From Bradyrhizobium manausense (GTDB lineage: Bacteria > Pseudomonadota > Alphaproteobacteria > Rhizobiales > Xanthobacteraceae): a stretch of DNA of 64,000 bases. Shown here piece by piece: positions 1 through 6,925 of this stretch (the first letter of the stretch is position 1; each line of letters begins with the position of its first letter). A model generated the notes under the pieces. The model made no database searches and was not told the origin of the DNA. It saw nothing but the letters and a program-made list of their open reading frames with translations. The DNA lies in contig NZ_JAFCKB010000021.1 in assembly GCF_018130615.1 (NCBI RefSeq), positions 1 to 64,000 of the forward strand, read 5' to 3'. Made by a program: the position numbers and the translations under genes.

Positions 1-31
1 AACAAAGCGCGGTAGCGCATCGTGACAACCC

Positions 32-121
32 CACTGTCACTGAAATTATCGTGTCTCACTTCAGGGGTGCAGTCCAGCACTGTCACCGTAATTCCGTAAT
101 TCACTGTCACCGTAATTCGCG
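32..121 (+). repeat. Cluster of three IS-end-like direct repeats
   Basis: Three copies of a motif starting CACTGTCAC lie at 32-51, 78-96 and 102-121; the second and third share CACTGTCACCGTAATTC. The same motif recurs in inverted orientation at 3291-3307. Multiple short repeats of the terminal sequence beginning TGTCA are typical of IS21-type element ends, so I read this as the left boundary of a mobile segment. The family assignment is inference; no transposase gene is visible in the window. The stretch from 122 to 220 shows no convincing gene. Confidence 0.55.
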
Positions 122-220
122 TGAGTTCGTAGCGCATGATCCCCCTCTGACGACGCGGGGGCTTGAATCATGGTTCGGCGCCCTGTCTCAACTGGTCGCC
201 CCGCACGCGAAAGCGACCCA

Positions 221-1138
221 TTATGCTCGGAGTGAGTTTTGATAAAGTCTCGCAGCATGCTTGACGTGATTTAAAAACTGCCGGACGACCGCGGACGGAT
301 CGCCGCGCCGGGATGCCAGGCCTAGCACCGCTTTCGGTTGAGGCGCGCCCTTGAGGCGACGATAGACCACACCGTCGATACTCACGTTTTGCACCGACTC
401 GGGCACGAGCGTTAAGCCCAGTCCTGCGGCTACCAGTCCTAGTGTGGACGTGATGCGGGGTGCCTGTTGACCGATGCGAGGACTAAAGCCGGCGGCCCGA
501 CACGCCACCACGGTTTCATCGTAGAGGGCCGTCCCCGGCGGCCCGTAGAGAACAAACGAGTCGCTGGCAAGGCGCTTTAGGGCAATCGCTGTCTGGCGCC
601 CGCTGGCCATCGCGTGAACGCTCGGCAACGCCACAATCATGGGCTCCTCCAGCAACGGGCTGATGATGAGCTTATCGTCGTGCATTGAAACAGCGCGGAC
701 GAACGCCACATCCATCTGATCGTGCGAGAACCGCTCGCGCACATCGTGGCTGAGGCCCTCCTCGAGGGTTAGTGACACCATCGGAAAAGCTTCTCTAAAA
801 GCACGAATGACCCGCGGCACGAACGGATGAAATGAAGCCGAAGGAGCAATACCTACGTGCAATCGACCTTGCTCGCCTCGCCCTGTACGACGGGTTGTGT
901 CCAAGGCGCGTTGGACATGGTCGAGAACTGCTCGCGCATCTTCCAGAAGCGCGCGACCGGCTTCGGTCAGTTCGACACCACGCGGCTTGCGGAGAAATAG
1001 CTGGACGGCAAGCTCTCGTTCCATTGCCTTGATCTGGAGGCTAAGCGGCGGCTGTTGCATACCCAGTCGCTCGGCGGCTCGGGTGATGTGCCGCTCTTCA
1101 GCGACCGCGACAAAATAGCGAAGCTGCCTCAGATCCAT
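221..1138 (-). CDS. LysR family transcriptional regulator
   Basis: A DNA-binding regulator of about 305 residues. The N-terminal winged helix-turn-helix (residues 1-60, MDLRQLRYF start, then ITRAAERLGMQQPPLS) and the following helix are typical of LysR proteins; the rest is the periplasmic-binding-like effector domain (about 90-295). I chose the ATG at 1138 because LysR proteins usually begin MDLRQLRYF; an ATG at 1144 is also possible. It is divergent from a tripartite-transporter binding protein and hydrolase, which it most likely controls from the inverted repeat at 1155-1176. The effector is unknown. Base composition is less GC-rich than the genes after 3.4 kb, which fits acquired DNA. Confidence 0.9.
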   Translation of the reverse strand: MDLRQLRYFVAVAEERHITRAAERLGMQQPPLSLQIKAMERELAVQLFLRKPRGVELTEAGRALLEDARAVLDHVQRALDTTRRTGRGEQGRLHVGIAPSASFHPFVPRVIRAFREAFPMVSLTLEEGLSHDVRERFSHDQMDVAFVRAVSMHDDKLIISPLLEEPMIVALPSVHAMASGRQTAIALKRLASDSFVLYGPPGTALYDETVVACRAAGFSPRIGQQAPRITSTLGLVAAGLGLTLVPESVQNVSIDGVVYRRLKGAPQPKAVLGLASRRGDPSAVVRQFLNHVKHAARLYQNSLRA

Positions 1139-1154
1139 TGCCATATCCAAAAAG

Positions 1155-1180
1155 TATGAATTTCGCTCTATTCATATAAT
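1155..1180 (+). promoter_or_regulatory. Predicted LysR operator overlapping a -10 box
   Basis: A perfect 7-bp inverted repeat, TATGAAT at 1155-1161 and ATTCATA at 1170-1176 with an 8-nt spacer, sits between the divergent LysR and transporter genes and contains the T-N11-A pattern that LysR regulators recognise. A perfect TATAAT follows at 1175-1180, directed at the transporter gene, with no good -35 box, as expected of an activator-dependent promoter. The assignment of operator function is inference. Confidence 0.6.
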
Positions 1181-1243
1181 ACCTCGCTTCGAGGCCAAAT
1201 GGTATCGGTGCCTTTCCGAATGCCGTTACCACAGCGAGGCCGC

Positions 1244-2224
1244 ATGAGCCTTTTGAGACGACAATTTCTGCAACTTGCGGCGGGCACTGCTGTCATGCCC
1301 GCTCTCTCGACGATCGCGGCGTCGCAAGCATATCCCGTACGGCCGGTGCGCGTGCTTGTTCCCTATGCGCCCGCCGGTCCGTCGGACATTTTGGCGCGCA
1401 TCGTTTCCCAGAAACTGTCCGAACGTCTGGGGAAGCAGTTTTACGTCGAGAATGTCGGAGGCGCCGGCGGGAATATAGGCATGGGCCAGGGAGCAAGAGC
1501 AACACCGGATGGCTACACGGTCCTCGTTGTCCCGCCAAATATTGTCGTCAACCCGGCCATGTACGACAGCGTGCCGTATGACCCCTACAGAGACTTTGAC
1601 CCAGTAACCGTTGCCGTCAGTTCGCCGACGGTGCTTACGGTTCATCCGTCACTACCCGTTCAGACGGTCAAGGAAATGGTTGATCTGATCAAGTCCAGTC
1701 CCGGCCGGTTCAGTTTCGCCTCTCCCGGAACCGGGACACCGCCACACCTGATCGGGGAGCAATTCCGTCTGTCACTGGACCTGGATCTCGTGCATGTACC
1801 CTTCAACAGCGCCGGGCTTGCGATCGGCGCAACGCTGGCCGGACATACGCCGGTTGCATTCACTTCGCTGCCTCCGGCCGTACCGCAGATCAGGGACGGC
1901 AAGCTCCACGCGCTGGCCGTGACGAGCAAGATACGGTCGCAGGCTTTGCCCGACGTTCCCAGCATGGCGGAGGCTGGTTATCCTGAAGTGATCGGCGAGG
2001 GATGGTTCGCGTTCATCGTTCCGGCTCGAACGCCGAAGGATATTATCGCGCTGCTTCAGCGCGAGATCGTTGCCATTGTCTCGCTACCTGACATTACGGA
2101 GAAAATGGCGGAGCTCGGGTTCGAAGCCGTCGGTGACACGCCTGACGAGGCGGCCGCCCTGTTCAGATCCGAAAGCGCGAAATGGGCCAAGGTCATTCGG
2201 GCGGCAAATATCAAGGCCAAATGA
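1244..2224 (+). CDS. Tripartite tricarboxylate transporter substrate-binding protein (Bug/TctC family)
   Basis: An exported solute receptor of about 326 residues. The start at the ATG at 1244 gives the N-terminus MSLLRRQFLQLAAG, with a twin-arginine pair and hydrophobic stretch, so Tat export is possible; an in-frame ATG at 1199 is further upstream and would only add a tail before the signal. The mature part begins YPVRPVRVLVPYAPAGPSDILAR, the hallmark of Bug receptors. No TctA/TctB membrane subunits are adjacent, so it must borrow a permease from elsewhere or act as a sensor. It is followed after 78 bp by a metallo-hydrolase, and divergent from a LysR regulator. The ligand, probably an organic acid, cannot be read from sequence. 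Confidence 0.9.
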   Translation: MSLLRRQFLQLAAGTAVMPALSTIAASQAYPVRPVRVLVPYAPAGPSDILARIVSQKLSERLGKQFYVENVGGAGGNIGMGQGARATPDGYTVLVVPPNIVVNPAMYDSVPYDPYRDFDPVTVAVSSPTVLTVHPSLPVQTVKEMVDLIKSSPGRFSFASPGTGTPPHLIGEQFRLSLDLDLVHVPFNSAGLAIGATLAGHTPVAFTSLPPAVPQIRDGKLHALAVTSKIRSQALPDVPSMAEAGYPEVIGEGWFAFIVPARTPKDIIALLQREIVAIVSLPDITEKMAELGFEAVGDTPDEAAALFRSESAKWAKVIRAANIKAK

Positions 2225-2302
2225 TGCAGCGTCGGGAGGCCTTGTCCGGCGAGGCTACAGACTTGTTGGCGGCGCGCTACCCTATGTCATTCAGAGACAA
2301 AA

Positions 2303-3178
2303 ATGAGACAAATCAGGGTCGGCAATATCACCATCGATGCGGTGATTGAGCGAGAAGGGCCGTGGCGACGGCCACAAGACTTCTTCCCAGCCTATGACGA
2401 GGCCACCTTCAAGCGTCACTTGCGTGCGATGGAGCCGGAAGTTTTCGACGCGACGCTCGGAATGCTGGTCATAACCTACCAGACCTTTCTTGTGAGGACG
2501 CCTCATCACACGATCCTGGTGGACACGTGCACCGGCGAGGATAAGGGGCACCCGCCCCCCTTCGACTTTCCAGGCAAGGCGCGTTGGCGAACGGAATTGT
2601 TCGAGCTGGGAGTTGCCTTTGACAAGATCGATTACGTCTTCTGTACGCATCTTCATATCGATCACACAGGCTGGAACACGACCTTGCGCGACGGAAGATG
2701 GGTGCCGACATTCCCGAATGCAAAATACATCTTTCACCGCAGAGAATATGCAGCTTTGGAAGCGGAATTCGCCCGGGGAACCGGTCGACACGGCCCGATG
2801 TTCCGCGACAATTGTTTGCCGATCGTTCACGCAGGACAGGCGCTCCTGATCGACGACGACTATGCGCTGGACGATGCTATTACGCTAACGCCAACTCCGG
2901 GGCATTCGCCTCATCATTGCTGCGTCAACATTGCGTCGCAAGGGCAACGCGCGGTGATAACCGGCGATATGATGCACCACGCGATCCAGTGCTGCGAACC
3001 TGGTTGGTCCTCAATAGTCGACTGGAATGCAACGAAGGCGATAAAATCTCGTCGAAGCTTTCTGTCGCTTGTTGCGGACGCAGACGTTCTGCTTCTGCCG
3101 ATCCATTTTCCTGCCCCGACGGCGGGTCGAGTGATGACGAGCAAAGACAGCTTTAGTTATCGGTTTAAACGCGATTAG
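2303..3178 (+). CDS. Metallo-beta-lactamase-fold hydrolase
   Basis: A 291-residue predicted cytoplasmic metallo-hydrolase. The zinc-binding signature HLHIDH is at residues 116-121 (H116, H118, D120, H121); further ligands are supplied by TPGHSPHH, GDMMHH and the late PIHFP histidine. The arrangement is that of the broad group including N-acyl-homoserine lactonases and other lactone or ester hydrolases; substrate is not determinable here. It lies 78 bp downstream of the transporter receptor in the same direction, suggesting that it hydrolyses the imported compound or an intermediate. No signal peptide is seen. Start ATG at 2303 has only a weak ribosome site. Confidence 0.88.
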   Translation: MRQIRVGNITIDAVIEREGPWRRPQDFFPAYDEATFKRHLRAMEPEVFDATLGMLVITYQTFLVRTPHHTILVDTCTGEDKGHPPPFDFPGKARWRTELFELGVAFDKIDYVFCTHLHIDHTGWNTTLRDGRWVPTFPNAKYIFHRREYAALEAEFARGTGRHGPMFRDNCLPIVHAGQALLIDDDYALDDAITLTPTPGHSPHHCCVNIASQGQRAVITGDMMHHAIQCCEPGWSSIVDWNATKAIKSRRSFLSLVADADVLLLPIHFPAPTAGRVMTSKDSFSYRFKRD

Positions 3179-3290
3179 GCGACCGTGACGAAAGCAGCCA
3201 CGTCATCATGCTCTTACAGCCTGATCTCACTAGTCATCCGCAAGGGCGTTGACACAGTTCAAAAATGTCAGCCGAAACAAGTTTACGTCG

Positions 3291-3307
3291 AGATTGCGGT
3301 GACAGTG
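3291..3307 (-). repeat. Inverted copy of the IS-end-like motif (right boundary)
   Basis: Read on the minus strand this is CACTGTCACCGCAATCT, matching the first 14 or so bases of the repeats at 78-96 and 102-121 with one or two changes. With the left cluster it bounds the LysR-receptor-hydrolase cassette. I could not find a convincing target-site duplication outside the two ends. The rest of the 3179-3486 gap holds no gene I can support. Confidence 0.5.
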
Positions 3308-3486
3308 CACCAAACTCAGTCTGCGGCGCCGACCCATTGCCCCGCACTCGGCCGATTTGCACAACCGTTTCCCCCTCACGCACACGTTCCCCCTGCCCCC
3401 TGCCCCTTCCCCCACTTTCCTGCTATCTCTTCCCCGCCGTTCCGGCCCAAAGCAAAACCCTCTGATCATCCAAGGGAGCAAGAAAC

Positions 3487-3939
3487 ATGCGTTATCTCCA
3501 CACCATGCTGCGCGTGCGCAATCTCGATGTCGCGCTGAAGTTTTACCAGGATGCGCTGGGGCTGAAGGAGGTGCGGCGGATCGAGAACGACAAGGGGCGC
3601 TTCACGCTCGTGTTCCTGTGCTCGGCGGACGATCTCGAGGCGCTGAAGAAGCAGCCGCAATCTCGCGGCGCACCGCTGGTCGAGCTCACCTACAATTGGG
3701 ACGAGGAGAAATATGGCGAGGACCGCTTCTTCGGCCATCTCGCCTATGAGGTCGACGACATCTACGCCACCTGCGAGAAGCTGATGAAGGCCGGCGTCAC
3801 CATCAACCGGCCGCCGCGCGACGGCAACATGGCGTTCGTGCGCTCGCCGGATCTGCACTCGATCGAGCTGTTGCAGAAGGGCGAGCCGAAGGCGCCGCAG
3901 GAACCGTGGACGTCGATGCCCAACACCGGCCACTGGTAA
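3487..3939 (+). CDS. gloA: Glyoxalase I (lactoylglutathione lyase), VOC family
   Basis: A 150-residue VOC-fold enzyme that isomerises the hemithioacetal of methylglyoxal and glutathione to S-lactoylglutathione. Metal ligands can be placed at H5 (MRYLH), E66 (LVELTYNW), H84 (FFGHLAYEV) and E127 (SIELLQK), the same order as in bacterial nickel-type glyoxalase I. The length is slightly greater than the E. coli enzyme because of an insert around residues 47-58 (ADDLEALKKQP). The start ATG follows a GGGAG site at about 3473. It is the first gene to the right of the IS-bounded cassette and has the high GC of the core genome. Confidence 0.92.
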   Translation: MRYLHTMLRVRNLDVALKFYQDALGLKEVRRIENDKGRFTLVFLCSADDLEALKKQPQSRGAPLVELTYNWDEEKYGEDRFFGHLAYEVDDIYATCEKLMKAGVTINRPPRDGNMAFVRSPDLHSIELLQKGEPKAPQEPWTSMPNTGHW

Positions 3940-4012
3940 AGTCCGCGCCATAGGAACCAGCCCCATCCACTGGTGTTGTCCCTCCGACAAATGCAAATTG
4001 GAGGAGGACGCG

Positions 4013-4093
4013 ATGGGACGCGGAATTTTGTTGTGGCTGCTGGGCGTGCCGATCCCGGTGATCATTCTGCTGTGGCTGTTCTTCGGCCACTGA
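4013..4093 (+). CDS. 26-residue small membrane protein
   Basis: A short gene with a strong GGAGGAGG ribosome site at 4001-4008. It encodes 26 residues beginning MGRGILLWLLG and ending LFFGH, essentially one transmembrane helix with a proline-containing centre (VPIPVI). I recall similar one-helix proteins in related rhizobia, but no function is known. The strong ribosome site and the rho-independent terminator 55 bp downstream (4146-4172) support a real, separately expressed gene. It probably sits in the inner membrane; partner unknown. Confidence 0.75.
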   Translation: MGRGILLWLLGVPIPVIILLWLFFGH

Positions 4094-4145
4094 TCCTGAT
4101 TCAACGACCAGTGCAACGGCTTACACCGAGCTGACACGTGCAATG

Positions 4146-4172
4146 AAAGCTTCGCCCCGGGCGGAGCTTTTT
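4146..4172 (+). terminator. Rho-independent terminator
   Basis: The hairpin AGCTTCGCC / GGCGGAGCT (one wobble pair) with a 3-nt loop is followed by TTTTT. It ends the small membrane protein transcript and possibly the glyoxalase transcript. Confidence 0.8.
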
Positions 4173-4231
4173 GCATGAGGGGCTCACGGCATTGCGCGTC
4201 GCTCCGTGCCGTGAATTCCGCTATCAACCGC

Positions 4232-4272
4232 GGCAAGTCAAAACGGCCAAGTCAAAACGACCAAGTCAAAAC
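4232..4272 (+). repeat. Three tandem 13-14 bp repeats upstream of GST
   Basis: GGCAAGTCAAAAC (4232-4244), GGCCAAGTCAAAAC (4245-4258) and GACCAAGTCAAAAC (4259-4272) lie head to tail, ending 17 bp before the GST start codon. Near-one-helical-turn-multiple spacing in the untranslated leader could reflect slippage or a multi-site regulator; function is unknown. Confidence 0.7.
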
Positions 4273-4289
4273 GCCGCGGGAGATGCTTG

Positions 4290-4928
4290 ATGCCTGACAC
4301 GCAGCTGACGATCTGGGGACGCGCCAATTCGGTCAACGTGCAGAAGGTGCTGTGGTGCCTGACCGAGCTCAACCTGCCCTGTCAGCGCATCGACGCCGGC
4401 ATGCAATATGGCAAGACCCGCGAGGCCGACTATCTCGCGATGAACCCGAATGCGCGGATCCCGACGCTGGTCGAGGGCGATTTCGTGCTGTGGGAATCCA
4501 ATTCGATCATGCGTTATCTCTGCCTCGCGCACGGGCGCGGCACGCCGATCTATCCGGAGGCGCCGAAGCTGCGCGCCGGCATCGACCGCTGGCTCGACTG
4601 GACGCTGTCGACGGTGCAGCCGGTCGACCGCCCGGTGTTCTGGGGCATCGTGCGCACCGCGCCCGCCGAGCGCGACATGATCAAGGTTCAGCAGGATGCC
4701 GATGCCGCCGCCGAGGTCTGGACGATCGCCGACCGCCTGCTCGCGACGCGGCCTTTCATGGAAGGCGATGCGTTCACGCTCGCCGACATCGCCGTGGGTG
4801 CCTATGCGCGGCGCTGGCTCGGCGTCGAGGGGATCAGCCGGCCGGCGCAGCCGAACCTGACGCGGTGGCTCGCCGAGCTCGGCAAGCGGCCCGGATTTGC
4901 AGAGCACGTGGCGCCGCCGATGTCGTGA
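4290..4928 (+). CDS. Glutathione S-transferase family protein
   Basis: A 212-residue cytosolic GST-type protein. The N-terminal thioredoxin-like domain (about 1-80) has RANSVNVQKVLWCL at the glutathione-site serine region and NPNARIPTL with the cis-proline, followed by WESNSIMRYL, where Glu-Ser bind the gamma-glutamyl group. The C-terminal helical domain spans about 90-205. The ATG at 4290 is preferred over an in-frame TTG at 4287 because GGGAG at 4278 is well placed. The substrate is unknown. It is preceded by the tandem repeats at 4232-4272 and stands alone. Confidence 0.9.
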   Translation: MPDTQLTIWGRANSVNVQKVLWCLTELNLPCQRIDAGMQYGKTREADYLAMNPNARIPTLVEGDFVLWESNSIMRYLCLAHGRGTPIYPEAPKLRAGIDRWLDWTLSTVQPVDRPVFWGIVRTAPAERDMIKVQQDADAAAEVWTIADRLLATRPFMEGDAFTLADIAVGAYARRWLGVEGISRPAQPNLTRWLAELGKRPGFAEHVAPPMS

Positions 4929-5003
4929 GCCGCTGACCGAGTTTAAGCTCTGGCGAGAGCGCGGTGAATCGCGCCGGCCGCGCAGACAGCCCGCACTTGA
5001 CGG

Positions 5004-5025
5004 CTACTGTGCATGGGGTTGTTTT
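5004..5025 (+). repeat. 22-nt dispersed repeat (copy 1)
   Basis: CTACTGTGCATGGGG followed by TTGTTTT is found again, base for base but in opposite orientation, at 25192-25213. It lies in the gap after GST. It is probably part of a dispersed intergenic element; see the matching finding. Confidence 0.75.
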
Positions 5026-5054
5026 CGCGGTTTTAGTTGTGGCGACATCCGCCC

Positions 5055-5294
5055 TCAGCGCCCGGTCACGGCGTCGACCCTGACGGAGCCGCCGATCTTG
5101 ACGCAGGTCCCCTCGACCATGGTGAAGCCGCGGCCGAAGGCGGCGCAGCCATTGCCCTTCGCCGCCCCCGCGGTGCCCTTCAGCGGCAGGGTCTTGCCGG
5201 ACTGCGGCCCTCCGGCCAGCGGCAGACGCAAGGGCTCGGCGGTGGCCGTGGAGGTCAGTGCGAAGGAGATCAGGACGAGGACCGTGGGGCGCAT
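5055..5294 (-). CDS. Small exported protein with a porin-like motif
   Basis: A 79-residue protein with a signal peptide (about residues 1-19, ending TATAEP). The mature part contains CAAFGRGF and then GTCVKIGGSVRVD, which resembles the first strand of alphaproteobacterial Omp2b-type porins (YGAGF...GTDTCIKIGGYVR). A porin is about 400 residues, so this is either a decayed or deliberately shortened piece or an unrelated small periplasmic protein. Two cysteines could form a disulfide. It precedes the PilZ gene on the opposite side of a 45-bp gap, both on the minus strand. Function unknown. Confidence 0.6.
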   Translation of the reverse strand: MRPTVLVLISFALTSTATAEPLRLPLAGGPQSGKTLPLKGTAGAAKGNGCAAFGRGFTMVEGTCVKIGGSVRVDAVTGR

Positions 5295-5339
5295 CCCGCC
5301 TTGTACCCGGGACCCGGGCCCGGCGCTATCCGGCGGCCG

Positions 5340-5594
5340 TCAGAGGAACTTGATGCCGGCCGACTTGCCGCGGCGCCAGACCACCTGGCAGCTCCGCCCG
5401 GTCCGCGCGTCCCGCGCGAATGCCATCCGGATCACGCCCGGGAGCTGGCTTGCGTCCTCGTCCATGGTGATCCTGGCGCCCGAGGCCGAGATGTCCTGGA
5501 CAAGGCAATGCCGCGCCGCGAATCCGCCGTCGAGCGTGATCCAGGCATGCTGCGACAGCAATTTGCGGGCTGCGCGCTTCTTGGGTGGTGGCAT
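5340..5594 (-). CDS. Small PilZ domain protein
   Basis: An 84-residue single-domain protein. The motif DISASGARI (about 34-42) is the (D/N)xSxxG element of PilZ domains, which bind cyclic-di-GMP; an N-terminal basic segment (KKRAARK) supplies arginines where the RxxxR motif is expected, although the match is loose. The last residues GIKFL match the typical PilZ end. It probably acts as a small cytoplasmic c-di-GMP receptor; a partner is not evident. No diguanylate cyclase or phosphodiesterase is nearby. Confidence 0.8.
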   Translation of the reverse strand: MPPPKKRAARKLLSQHAWITLDGGFAARHCLVQDISASGARITMDEDASQLPGVIRMAFARDARTGRSCQVVWRRGKSAGIKFL

Positions 5595-5821
5595 CGGCTA
5601 AAGATCTCTCCCGCTCCAGCGCTAGCCCGGGAACCCTAAGAAACGGTTGAAATGACCGTCCGAACGGTCCCGGGGCAGGCTATCCACCGCCGCCAAAACA
5701 GCGTTCCGGAACGGCTTGCCCACGGGCCCAAAGGCCACTATACGTTCGCCCGCTGCAAGCCGCCGGGCACGACTCGGCCGGCCAGCGGGCCTGTCGCCAG
5801 ATGCGATCAGGCCTTGCGTTT

Positions 5822-5896
5822 GCTCCCTTCGTCTATCGGTTAGGACGCCACCCTTTCACGGTGGAGAGAGCGGTTCGATTCCGCTAGGGAGCGCCA
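5822..5896 (+). tRNA. tRNA-Glu (anticodon TTC)
   Basis: A complete cloverleaf: acceptor GCTCCCT at 5822 paired with AGGGAGC at 5886-5892, discriminator G and an encoded CCA. The anticodon stem CCACC / GGTGG encloses loop CTTTCAC with anticodon TTC at 5855-5857; the T-arm reads GGTTCGATTCC. No integrase or direct repeat of the tRNA end was seen nearby. Confidence 0.96.
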
Positions 5897-6044
5897 GCAG
5901 TCGCCATCCCCAAGAGGCCGGCCCCACGACGTCGACGATCGACGTTGCCTCCCGCATGAACCTCCCTGGCCCTTACCCTCGACCAATGTCCGAAGCAAAC
6001 CGCCCAGCCCCCGGCTAGGGCGTCACGGATTGAAGGACAGCCCC

Positions 6045-6653
6045 ATGGAGCAGCGCAAGTCGACTTCGGAAGGCCAATCCGGCACCTTCTCGGTGATGAC
6101 CACGCCTCCGGCCTGGATGCGCCGCGCGGTGCCGTATCCGCCGGATCGTCGCGCCAAGATGCTGGAGCACATGGCGCGCGCGAGATCGACGCCGCAGCGC
6201 CAAGTCGCAGCCGCGCCATTGCGCAAGAGCGGCACGGACATCCTCGCTGACCTCGTCGGCCACACCGTCCTGTTTGGCGCGATCGCCATACTCTGCATGT
6301 CGCCAATTCCACTCTATCTCGGCGCGTACCTGTTCCTGGCCGACCACGAGCGTGTCGAAACCGCCTTCGCGATACTCGGCGTCCGGTTCGAGCCGGATAC
6401 GGTCGGACCCGACATCATCAAAGGCTTCGCATCATGGTTCGGATGGATTGCCTTGCTCGCGTCGCTGCGCGCCTCCGCGCCCGTCTGGCTCGCGCCAGTT
6501 CTGCCTCCGTCGCAGTCGTGGGCTTTCATCGCCGGCGTCGCCCTCGCGTTCGCCATCATCGAAGCGATCGGATCACTCGCGATGCGGCACGAAAGGGCGA
6601 GGTTCGGGTGGGCGATCAAGCCCGACCTGCCCCTTACACGATCAAATTCGTGA
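6045..6653 (+). CDS. Hypothetical inner-membrane protein
   Basis: A protein of about 202 residues of unknown function. The first 60 residues are hydrophilic and basic; then about three hydrophobic segments follow (about 70-100, 130-155, 160-185). ATG at 6045 is chosen because GAAGGA at 6032-6037 lies 7 nt upstream; an in-frame TTG at 6030 has no such site. The region between about 100 and 130 is probably periplasmic or cytoplasmic depending on topology. Its end overlaps a possible 29-residue gene. Confidence 0.75.
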   Translation: MEQRKSTSEGQSGTFSVMTTPPAWMRRAVPYPPDRRAKMLEHMARARSTPQRQVAAAPLRKSGTDILADLVGHTVLFGAIAILCMSPIPLYLGAYLFLADHERVETAFAILGVRFEPDTVGPDIIKGFASWFGWIALLASLRASAPVWLAPVLPPSQSWAFIAGVALAFAIIEAIGSLAMRHERARFGWAIKPDLPLTRSNS

Positions 6654-6697
6654 TTGCGATCGCCGCGCTGGCGCTGGTGCTGCTCGGCAGCGTTTGA
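6608..6697 (+). CDS. Possible 29-residue membrane protein overlapping the upstream gene
   Basis: A GTG at 6608, 5 nt after GAGG, opens a frame of 29 residues beginning with the GTG-encoded Met then GDQARPAPYTIKF, followed by a single hydrophobic helix (VIAIAALALVLLG). It overlaps the last 46 bp of the preceding gene in another frame. Short proteins of the type DQ.RPAPYTIKF plus one helix look like a plausible conserved family, but I cannot confirm it. Confidence 0.5.
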   Translation: MGDQARPAPYTIKFVIAIAALALVLLGSV

Positions 6698-6925
6698 AGG
6701 CGGCCCCGGCTGGCCTCACGGCGCCGTCCCTCGAAGCGGTCACAATGACGCGGTTGTGACCGTCGGCGCCCGATAACAGGGACGATTTGCCGCCGGCCCC
6801 GGCACTCTACCGTCCAGTTCATTTACCGGAAATTTACCCCTGCTCCTGAGTGCCGGTATCATTTGCTTAGATTTTGATCGCTACCGTGGAATTACGGAAA
6901 CAATCAAAAGCACGATTTGGCGCCC

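Noticed and set aside
51-242. Small ORF translating the repeats (HCHRNS..HCHRNS)
   Set aside because: It simply reads through the IS-end repeats; no protein character.
32-3307. Target-site duplication of the putative mobile cassette
   Set aside because: Flanking bases on the two sides (CAACCC and CACCAA) do not match convincingly.
5822-5896. tRNA-Glu as an integration site of a genomic island
   Set aside because: No integrase gene and no repeated tRNA 3' end were found in the neighbourhood.
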